Assembly: GCA_037976565.1 (NCBI GenBank)
Contig: CP137685.1
Location: 28,206,827 to 28,270,826 of the forward strand
From: Mesocentrotus franciscanus
Lineage: Eukaryota; Echinodermata; Echinoidea; Camarodonta; Strongylocentrotidae
DNA: 64,000 bases
Reading direction: 5' to 3'
Under the pieces are notes generated by a model. It was not told the DNA's origin. It did no database searches and was given only the letters and a program-made list of their open reading frames with translations. The position numbers and the translations under genes are program-made. Below, one piece after another: positions 1 to 11,500 of this stretch. How positions within the stretch are numbered: position 1 is the stretch's first letter; every line of letters starts with the position of its first letter.

Positions 1-746
1 GCACAAAGCAGCGAATCGGTCACTCGCTCATGTGAACTAAGCAGCTAATCGCTAGCGTGCTCGCGTGTACAAAGCACTATAACGGTAGCGTGCATGCGGC
101 CTTATGGCAGGATATGAGTTAAACAAAAAACAGATCATCAACCAGTCCAATCAATGCACACACACACAGCGCCTGCAGTCATGAATTTGACTGTTTATCA
201 TCACAATAGCGAAATGTTCATTTGGTCTTTAAAGCGTGCTCATTGAAGCATGATACATCTGATTTTCATACAAGTGTATAAAAGATAAGAATCACAGGCA
301 CAGTCCCTTCTAAGTAACTTTGTACGTAACTTTGTACAAAACTTTGTGGTTCAGAAATTAGGAACAGTTGGTCCGGGAGAAGTTACTTTTGAGTTGTGTT
401 TAGTTAACAGATTCGGGAATCATTTAAGTCAAGAAACAAACAAAATATATAGTGACAGTCTCAAAATAAGTCATTGATAAAAGTTATCCCCCCAACCTGA
501 TAATGCAAACCAAGGCTTTGAAAAAGTGAATTTTTCATACTAGATCTAGAAGTATGATGGATCACAGTAACTCGAGAGGTTTTACCCCCCTGAGATAAAT
601 GTCTAGATAAGCCACTGGAGATTATGTGAATAGGACTGGTGGGACATAATGCTGTATGAAAGGGATGGATATAGCTGACCTTATACCGATGAACAACTTT
701 GAGTTATAATTATCCATCGTTTTTATTTTCACTTTTCTTTTTATAG
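1..746. other. Gelsolin-like intron, no recognisable feature
   Basis: AT-rich intronic sequence left of the first visible exon. It contains short repeated 'aactttgta' words near 320. I see no coding exon or transposon ends. Confidence 0.5.
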
Positions 747-812
747 AAAGAACCAGAGGGTGATGCACTGAAGTATGACGTCCACTTCTGGATCGGGAAA
801 TATTCCACGCAG
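747..812 (+). CDS. Gelsolin-like exon 1 (first visible)
   Basis: Acceptor ttttatag, donor gttggt. Starts and ends at phase 0. Encodes 22 residues including YDVHFWIG, the central strand of gelsolin domain 1. Confidence 0.85.
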
Positions 813-2548
813 GTTGGTTAAATCTGTAAAATGGCAGTTTCTTTTATCCGGTGGCGGCATCGCTGTATTTCATTCCCTGATGTACAATTCCAATTGATAG
901 TTTTAGCGTTCAAATCCTTGTTCATGTGTATAATGTGAGACAAGGCACTTTATTTACAGCTGCCTCTCTCCACCCAAGTGTAGTTTACGAGTACCTGATG
1001 CACAATCAATAGTTGGAAGGTTTTGAAACCTTAATCATGTGTATATTGGGCTTACGGATTATCTGGTCATCGCGTCGGGTCGGGTAGTCGTATTACCCAA
1101 CCTCTTGTGAAAACACGCCCCTTTATTTATCAATTTCAAATTGGCTGATCTCCTTTCCAAAACACAAAACGACTACGTACTCATTTCTCAAAATGTATTA
1201 CTCGATGCCTCGATGGTGGGATCATGTGCTTTGTGAAGGATCCATAACAGTATGATGTCCTTTCTATATTCAGAGAAGTATGTCATTGTCTTGTTCGCAC
1301 ATTTTGATAGGTGACGTCATGAGGTTGGTGGAATCAACTTTAGTTGATTTCTTGAAAGTCTTTGGGAACATGTTTATTTAGCTTTTTCTCATGTTTTTCC
1401 GCTTTCTTACAAATCGTCTTTAAAATGAATTAAGGTTCAAATTCCCTTTTAATATTTGCATCGATATATAGTGATCTCATATTTCAAACGTTCCTAAATC
1501 TCTTATTATTGGTCCAATTTATTTCAAAGTTTGGCCATTCTGTTTCTCTCATTTTGTCTGCTTTCATATATACAAATTAACTTGTTACAACCTTTACAAA
1601 TAAAACTATGATATTACCAAAGTTTTCATGGTATTACCATGGTATTACCATGGTACTACCATGGCTTTATGTATGTAGTTTACCGTAATAATTCTAATTG
1701 TAAACTGGTGTATGTACCGTGGCCAAAAAATACTGTGTACCATGGTGATTTTTTATAAGGGAAAGGTTGGATTTGTCCTTTGAGTTCTGGTCAAATGATT
1801 ATATTGTGGAAAAAACTGAAATCAATTGGGAAATGTGGTTTATGTACGATATACACACAGAAATGGGTGTATGGGACTAAACATACATGTGGTATAGTGA
1901 CCCGTGTATATCTGTTTGGTCCAAACATACTGGCTATTTCTTGTCATAGTTAAGGGCAATGTTTTCGGGTACATTGCTTTTATGACTTTCTTCCAAACTG
2001 ACATAAAAAACATTGAGAAAGCTAGCTTACAACTATATGTTTTCACCTAACAAGATCGAAACTACCTACGAAAAATGAAGTTAAGGCAATTTCAATAGCC
2101 TTGTGCGTCACCAATTGAAATGTGGGAGCATGACAATGAAGTATTAGGTAATTAGAACACCAGTCCTGTGGGATGTAGGCCTACAAGTTATAGGGTATTG
2201 AAGTTGCCCTTTTGGTTCATTTTTGGAAAATAGTTGCGATCATATTACCTTAATTCCCTTTGAAAATCCACCTTCTCTTTGACTGTGTAGGACGAGTATG
2301 GTACAGCAGCGTACAAGACCGTGGAGCTGGATACATTATTGGATGATAAACCCATTCAGCATAGAGAGGTTCAAGGTCACGAAAGTTCGCTCTTCAAGAC
2401 CTATTTCCCATCCCTCATGTAAGATTTTGTTTGTTCAATTTGTTTATTTTATTCTTTTTTATTCTTCCTAACGATTTATTAGTGATAATAATATTGATGA
2501 TAGTCAAGACTATGATGATGATAATAATTTTAGTAATGACGGAGATGA

Positions 2549-2580
<32 letters not shown>

Positions 2581-5500
2581 ATATAATGAGACCTGTGGAA
2601 ATCTACCGGCAGCTTGAGCAGATGAGAAATACATTTCAAAATATCAAACTTGACTGGCTACCATATTTTTTTGTAATAAAGTAGCTAACTTCAGAGAAAA
2701 TGGAAAGAGAAAAAAATTGAGAGGGGAAATAAAGAGAGGACAGAGAGAGCCTAGAGAGAGAGAGAGATAGATAGAGAGAGAGAGAAAGAGAAGGGGGATG
2801 AGCAAGGAAAATGCACCCATAGGGACCACCATACAAAGAATTGTATGCTTTACAATGCGTTTTAGAAGAAAAGTACCAAAACTGTAACATTGACGGTCCC
2901 AGGTTTTGTAGGCCTATATTACAATCTTTAATGAAATTTGTTGCTTCTATTGTACATGTGAAATATTAATTTGATTGGACAAAAGGCTTGCATAAGCCTA
3001 TCTGAATGTTGGACAGCCTCCACTACAGTTAAGACATGAATGATAACTAGGAATAATTCGGAAGCAAAATTTTCCACCCTGACACCTCGATAAAGGCGAT
3101 TCATTTGAATAAGCCTCTAAACTTGTTGAAGTTTTTATTTTGATACACATTGTATACAGCACAGCCAACCATCTGTGTGTACTATTGTTTTTTTTTAAAC
3201 AATAAGCCATATATAGAAATCATTCAATGCGATATAAGCTGGACTCTGCTATGAGTCGTCACAATAGGCTATTGATATTGATATAAATCCACATTCGTTC
3301 ACAGTATTGGTACAGATGAGATAGAATAAAGTAGCGTTTCTGCTGTACTTCCTGTGCTATAACATCTTGCTATGGGGTTATGATGTGCATGGTATTCCAT
3401 CATGTATGTCGATGAGGTAGCTTCCCTTCTTTCAGGCCATAGCTATACTTGAGAGAGGTACTTACCCGGTAGGTTACCGGAAGTTGTTTCTGATTGGTCC
3501 GTCCGATTTCATAAAGCTCCAAATAGTTCCCTCTCATATAATGTGGGGTTGTTTAGCTGTGTGGTTAGTACTCAAATGAAGACACATAGAGAAACATCAG
3601 AGTTAGGTTGCAATCCAGCATGCCTGGTTATATTGTGTATAGAAGAGCCCATACACCACAGTGTACATTAACTGTGTGTATGTGTGTATAGCATGTAGCA
3701 TTGAGTCAATGTATAAGATCACATATTACATCCCCCTTACAGAAAAATAAACTGAGTCCATAATGTCCAAACTTGAAATATCCAAAGATGAAGTCCTATC
3801 AAAAAGTCAATTTTTCTGGCTTCTTGATTACCCGCCACTGCGGGTAGTCTGCTGGTGGTTGGGGCTTGGGGCAGGGGTTGGGGCAGGGGTTGGGGCAGGG
3901 TTGGGGCAGGAAAACCTCCGATGTCGGGCGTTGGATCAAGCGTCATCTCTTCGCGTGTAGGAGGATCGGGTGTCTTCGTTACCTCCTCATCATGATGGAT
4001 ACGCCTGGGCTCAATATCGGCGAGGTGTTGCGGTTTCTGCGTAGCACCCTTCCATTAGGCGTCTCAACGAGATATGACCTAGGCTCATGGCATTGCTCAC
4101 GAACAGTAGCCGTTATCCAGTGACGTGATGTCTGGTCTTGGACTCTCACAAGCTGCCCAGGTGAGAGTGGTGCTAGGTCATGGGCTGATTTGTCGTGATG
4201 ATACTTCTGGTTCTGCTGTCGAAACTGCATGCGATGGTTAACATCATCACGACCAGGAGTTGTTGCGGATTCGAGTTGGTAAGTTGTCCTTCATCTTCCT
4301 CCCGTAAAGAAGCTCAGCTGGGCTTGGTATGCGGCTGTCAATGGGAGTGGCACGGATACATAGTAAAGCCATGTTGGGGTCGATACCACTCGCTTTAGCT
4401 TTCTTGAGCGTATTCTTGACAGTTTGAATCATTCGCTCAATGAAGCCATTTGACCTGGGGTAGTGGGGCGAGGATGTAACATGGCTGAATCCCCACTGTG
4501 TAGCAAAGTCTCTGTATGTTGAGGAGTCAAAATGTCTTCCGTTGTCGCTAACGATTCTTTCTGAACTCCTTGTTCTGCGAACACCTGACGGGTCGCATTG
4601 ACTACTGCAGCACTGGTACACTCTTGAGGCATTTTCCGGATGAAAGGGAACTTCGAGAAGTAATCTGCAATGATGAGATAATTGTTCCCTTCAAAGTGAA
4701 ATAAGTCTGTACCTAAGACTTGCCAGGATCGTGTAGGTATCTCGTGCTGGAGAAGAGTCTCATGGGGCTGCGAGGGCTTGTACTCTTGGCAGACTGAGCA
4801 GCCTTTCACCAGGACCTCGATATCGTCATTAATTGATTCCCAGTACACAGAAGCCTTAGCCCGAAGTCGTGTCTTCTCGATACCTTGATGACCTTCGTGA
4901 AGCTTGCTCAGTATGTACTCCCTCATGGAGTGTGGAATAAGGATTCGTTCACCATTCAGGATCAGTCCATCCTCAACTGCAAGTTGATCTCGAAAGGCCC
5001 AGTATCTCTGCAGCTGCCGTGGTAGCTCACGTCTCTTCTCTGGCCACCCTTTCACAATCACCTTCTGTAGTGCTGCAAACTCTGCATTCTTGGCTGTTTC
5101 CTCCTTCAACTGACTCAACCGGTCTGGAGCAAACTGTACAAAGTTGATTTGCAGGTCAAGGTGGATGTGTTCTGGAGGACCAAGAGGACGTCTGGATAGG
5201 CAGTCAGCTACTGGTACATCCTTACCAGGCTTGTAGACAATTGTCAGCTTGTATGGCTGTAGACGAAGGAGCATACGCTGGAGTCTAGGTGGAGCCGCTG
5301 CCAGGTGCTTATGCTGGATCATCTCCAGGGGCTTGTGGTCTGTCTCGACTATGAAACTTTTCCCGTACAGGAAGATGTGGAATCGTTCACAGCCGAAGAC
5401 CACTGCAGCTCTCGCTCTATGTTGGCGTACCTCGTCTCTGCATCACTGAGGGCCTTTGATGCAAACGCGATACCCTTTCCATCCTGCAGTAGAGTCGCTC

Positions 5501-8500
5501 CCAAGCCCTGCAGAGAAGCATCTACCTGCAGTACCGTAGGCTTGTTAACATCGAAATATGCCCGAGTTGCATCGTGACATACCTTGTCACGTAAATCATT
5601 GAAGGCAGTCTCGTGCGTTGGAGTCCATTGGAATTCAGCGTCCTGCTTCAAAAGACCACGTAGGCTTGCAGTCTGGGCTGAAAGATTTGGTATGAATGGG
5701 CTAAGGTAAGTTATCATACCAAGGAACTCACGAAGCTGGCTCTTGTTCTCAGGTGGAGACATTGACTTGATTGCCTCGACCTTGTGAGGATCCGGATGGA
5801 CGCCATCTGCATCGTAGATCATACCGAAGAAGGAAATCTGGTTGACCTTGATGCTGCACTTGCCACTGTTGAACTGCAGACCGTACTTCACAGCTTTGGA
5901 CATGAGGTGGTGCAGATTCTGATCGTGCTCTGCTTCACTCTTGCCGAACACAACAATATCGTCAGCGATCCCTATTGTGCCGGGCAACCTTCGAGGATTT
6001 CGTCCATTCGCTGCTGGAATACATCCTGAGACATTGCTAGACCGAAAGGCATCCTGAGATATCTGTACCGTCCAAAGGGACTGTTGAAGGTAGTTAGAAG
6101 TGAACTGTCATGGTCGAGCTTGATAGACCAATAACCGTTCTTGGCATCGAGTTTGCTGAAGTGTCGAGCACCTGATAGCTTGTGTATCACCTCATCTGTC
6201 GTGATAGTGCGATAATGGCAACGTCGAATAGCTCGGTTGAGATCCTTGGGATCCAAGCAGACCCGGAGTTTGCCATTCGACTTCCTTGAAACAGCGATGC
6301 TGCTGACCCATGCTGAAGGCTCAATGACTTTAGTGATCACGCCATTACCTTCCATGTCATCAAACTCACGCTTCAGTTCATCTCGTAGGTGGATTGGGCA
6401 CCGTCTAGGAGCATGGACAACAGGCTGAACGTCTGGATCAAGAACAATATGATATTCTCCTGGGAAGTTGCCAATTTTGTCAAACTGGTCTGGATACCGC
6501 CTTACTAGGTCATCAGTAGAGCTTATCTGTGCTGAATGCTTGATCTCGTTGATGCGTGTGTGTAGAGTAAGCAGCTTCAGTTTCAATCCTGTATCACATC
6601 CAATGATCGCTGGACCCTGGACTCTACGATGTAGAATGTAGCATAGAGCCAAGTTGAGTTGTTGAAACGACAGGGCAGTCTCACTGAACCGTAGTGCATC
6701 ACTGGTGTTTCGTTGTAAGCGAACAGCCGTGCACTTGAATTATGCACTGATTGAGGGTGAGGAACTCCATCCTTAGTGAGATGGCCAGGATACATCCCAC
6801 GAAACATCCGAAGAGGAAGTGTGTTGCCCTCCGCACGGAGTCAACCTTCGAACGCAGTTTCATTATGGTTCTCTCATCCCGTCTGACTTCCACATACGCT
6901 ATTGTTAGGTCGTCCCTGTCATCCACCTCCACAGCACTGATACCTGACACAATAATTCGATTGAATGACAGGACATCCACTGCGTCATTCAGTAGTGGGA
7001 CCGCTGCTGCTGCCTCAATACTGTTGGTGCTGTGGATGGAGTGCACCTGCTTGCCTCCACGATGTGGCGTAGCGTATTTAGCTTTCTGCTTCCACTTCTG
7101 GGTACTTGAAGCTGGAGATCTCCCAGACCGCTGTGTACTTGGAGCTGGAGACCGACAAACACTCCTCCAGTGATTCAACTTTCCACAGCTGTTACACTTG
7201 GTGCCATAAGCCGGACATGCTTCCCGTGGACTGCGAGCATGATTACCACCACAATTAGGACACTTGTTACTAGTGTTAGTCTTCCGACGAACTACATCAA
7301 TCGATGCAGGCTGAATATGTGTCTGTACTTGCGCTAGTTGAGCCATGTGCATCTGTGATGCTTCAAATGTTCTACTCAGCTCAAGCATCTGTGTAAGAGT
7401 GAGGGACTTGTTCTTCCCTAGAAGATCTTTCTGGAGCTCAGGATATCTAGTGCCTGTGATGAACTGCTCAATGATGCGTTCTTGGAGCTCAGTGTCATCA
7501 CGAAATTCACAGTCATATGCCTGCAGCTTCAGGCGAGATATAGTCATCTGCACTTTCCCTCTCCTTCTGCACATATTTCTGAAGGTATAGCCTAGCTACA
7601 CGGAAATTTGCCCTTGGCCTCAGTTGTGTCTCAAACTTCTCCCAAACAACAGTTGGATTCTTCTTATCTTCACCTTCCAGACCCCACGAGTTGTAAAGCT
7701 TGATACCCGTGGCACCAGTGAACAAAAGAACATGATCCACTTGCTTACCAATCGCAACATTCTTGACTGAGAAGTATAAGTCACACTGCTGATGAAAAAT
7801 CTTAACAGCATTGGCTCCGTCGGGGTCTTCCCAATTCATGCGGGGTGTAAATGATTCATTCATAGTTCATACCAGCTACTCAAACTCCAATAGTAATGCA
7901 AATGTCAATGCACATTTTACTTACAGTAAAACCATCACATGGGACTGTAGAAAGGAACACCTGTTGATCCAATGACAGTGTGTCAATAAGATGGCCTCAA
8001 AATCTCTCCAAAATGATGCAAAGTTCACAAATATTGTCCAGTAGGTTCTATATCGCTGCCACCATATAATGTGGGGTTGTTTAGCTGTATGGTTAGTACT
8101 CAAATGAAGACACATAGAGAAACATCAGAGTTAGGTTGCAATCCAGCATGCCTGGTTATATTGTGTATAGAAGAGCACATACACACAGTTAATGTACACT
8201 GTGGTGTATGGGCTCTTCTATACACAATATAACCAGGCATGCTGATTACTCTGATGTTTCTCTATGTGTCTTCATTTGAGTACTAACCATACAGCTAAAC
8301 AACCCCACATTATAGAGATTGATAGTGAAAGAGCAACATGATTTAACCTACGACCCCGCTTGCGTACGTGAAGATGCGCATGTCACAACTATCTCTTTTA
8401 ATATGCTATGGTTTAGTCTATCCTTTGGTATTTAAGACCCACCTCAACCTCCTGGGGGTGTTTCACAAAGACTAAGATCGACTTTAAGTTGGACTTAAGT

Positions 8501-11500
8501 ATAACAGGCCGTTCGTGCCATTGTTTGCTCTCACCATTGGTCTCTCAATTATGATCTATAGATAATATTTTTTCCTTCAATAATGAATTATCAAAAAATG
8601 TAAGTTTTGTAGATCTTTTACCATGATTTATCGTCCCTTGAGAGACCAATGCCAGTAAATAATGATAGCAAACAATGGCATGAACGGCCTGCTATACTTA
8701 AGTCCAACTTAAAGTCGATCTTAGTCTTTGTGAAACACCCCCCTGGGATCTCTCATATGCTCCAGTACATGGAACAAAAATTTACGGCGTCGAAAGACCC
8801 CAAAACCTAATTGCACTATATCATACATGTATAATGTATGTGATAATAATAAAATAATGATAATGATAATAATAATAATACTGTTATTTGACTACCAATT
8901 GCTACTACTACTACTGCTAATATTAATAATTATGTAATCTGTATCACGTCAATTGATAATGAATTATAGATAACTTTATTATGATAAAGAATGTACGATT
9001 GAATAGCTATTATTGTATCCTTGTTTTCCTATTTATTTGTTATCTGTCAATTTTCCAGGCTTCTGAAGGGTGGTGCTGACACTGGTTTTAAACGTGTACT
9101 ACCAGAGCAATACAAACCGCGTCTTTTCCATGTGAAGAAACAGGCTAACAAGAAAATCACATGTACTCAGGTGAATGAAATCTCATTTTAGTTGAATTCA
9201 TATAAAAAAAGGAATTTGATTTTGGTTTGATTACGGTGGGCCTACTCTCATCAGCGAATTTTCTGATTGTAAGATGCTAGTAGAATGGTACTAATTTTTT
9301 AATTGAAAATGAAATCTAAACTTCAAATTGGAATTGGTATAGAATTTTAAATTGAATTAGAACTCAAAGTTCAAATTGAAATATAGTTGAAAATTATGCC
9401 ATTGCCATCTCTAACGGCTTCCCCTGTCAGATTTTGATTCAATTTTTGTTTGTATTTATGTGGAGGTGTCGTGGTCTAGTTGATACGTTGATCACCAGAC
9501 TGTGGATCACATGGTTCACGGTTTCGAGACCTGCTGCGGCACTAATGTCCTTTGGCAAGACATTCATCTACATTTGCCACACTCCACCCAGGTGAAGTAA
9601 ATTGGTACCTGGCAGGAATTAATTCCTTGAATGCTTTCGGGCCTTAATTATTACGGCAGCCATGCTCAAGCCAGGGTAATAATTGTGGAGCACCATGAGT
9701 GTCAAACAGACATGAGCGCTATATACAAGAACCCACTATTATATTATGATTATTATTTTTTCCATTATTCAGATCACTCTGAAGAAAGGAAATCTGAAGT
9801 CTGATGATGTCTTTATCTTGGATCTTGGAGAGATGATTTACCAGTGGAACGGTGCCAGCTGCACTCATGATGAAAAATTTAAGGTAATAATTTGAAATTT
9901 TATATCAACCTTCTTCCCCAAGCTCATAAGGGTGATAAAATTTTGACAAGATTTCATAGTGTATTGAGAGAGATATAGCCTAGGGTCTAGTTGTAACACA
10001 CAATGCACATGTAGATCGAGGATAGGTTATATAGGTTAAATCATGAAGCTTCACATTTTTCCCTAGCTCCGTAATACAATCTGTAGGAAACTACTTAGAG
10101 CTTGGTGAAATTAATTACCAGTCAGAACCAATTTTCGATGATGTAACTTTCTCTCATCTAGCTATGGCTAACTAGTGCTGGATATACCACCGTCCACCAT
10201 GGAATTTACGTCAATATGCTACTCATGTAGTGTATTGAGATGTATAATTGTGACACGTATACACCTGACCCAAGGAGTGTAATAACTCCTTGCCTGACCG
10301 CAGTCTTGGGTTTATAGATCATGGACTTTTTGATTGTTCCTTCTCATGTACAATCTCTATGGGAGAGAACTTTTGATAGATCAAACACTTTCCAATTGTT
10401 CCTTCTCTTATGTACAACCTGTATGGGAGAGAAATGCTTGACTCTCCATGAAATGACTGCATGACCAAAATGGAAAAACTTCTGGTGTCGTAACTTTCAC
10501 TCTCAACTAGCTATGCCACTCATGCTCCTATTATTTTGGTGTTTCAGGCTGCTCAGGAGACAACTAGGCTCAAGGGTAGTCGAGGCAAGTGCCGTTCTGA
10601 ATCCCTCGAAGAGAGCAGTATCTCCCAAGATCATCCTTTCTACGCACCCCTTAAAGAGGGTGAGAGTAAGGCTAAGAAAAGTGCAGTGCAGGGGGAGAGG
10701 AAAATGTTCAGGTAAGATGGCTGGGCATTGTTTCACAGACATGTCATCAAGCACAAGTTTGCTGATATCCCAGTGAAATGCGTGATAATTAATTTAAATA
10801 TATAAGCATTTCAATGGGATGTCAGAGAAGCACTTACAACGGTTATGAAACACACCAATGATATTGGTTTTGAAGGGGTTTTGTTAAATTTTGGTGATTG
10901 TTGTGACAGTAATGTTGGGGCTTATTTTGATCCATCGGATCTTTGCATCTCAAGTTCGGGTTACACTTAACTTTTGTGAATAATTAAAAGCCTGAAGGGT
11001 CGGGTGTAACGTTTTTTGTAATAAATACATCCCTCTTATCACCAATGTGTTGGGTCCAGTTTACCCGACACTTTCTGAAGAACCTACAGGAAATTTACGA
11101 AAACTCACATCTCGACATGACACTTTTTAATACAAGAGATGAGAGTCTGAAAGAAGCCAGCAATCAACACTTTGTCATTGTCTGCTTGTTTAGGGATATT
11201 TTCACAAATGTACATGTAAAGAGATTAACCTTATTCAATTAGGACCATCCTTTAAAAATTATTTGCATTCAGTTTACCCGACCTTTCTTGAACACTTTGT
11301 TCTGATCAACGTGATTCACATTTTGTTACAGGATCAGTGATGCTGACGGCAGTTTGGACATGGACGCAGTGGAGGGTGAAATCAGCAAGGATAAATTGAC
11401 ATCCGATGTAAGTAAACAACAAAGCCGCTGATGAAAATATGACCAATATATCTCTATAATACCAATCATCCAAAAACCACTGCCAAACTCAAATCAATCT

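Larger units (their letters stand above)
3541..8310 (-). mobile_element. Degenerate Ty3/gypsy-type LTR retrotransposon with an inverted LTR end
   Basis: The minus strand holds, in order, gag with zinc knuckles, a protease region, reverse transcriptase, RNase H and integrase, flanked by related LTR sequence at 3541-3731 and 8069-8175. The purine-rich GTAAGGGGGA sits directly inside the left (3') LTR as a polypurine tract. A TGGTGGCAGCG sequence lies just inside the right (5') LTR as a candidate primer-binding site. The reading frames are split by several frameshifts, so the copy is dead. The right side carries a second LTR end in reverse orientation (about 8179-8310). Both outer ends abut TATA, so the target duplication is short and AT-rich but cannot be fixed exactly. 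It sits in intron 2 of the gelsolin-like gene, antisense to it. Confidence 0.88.
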
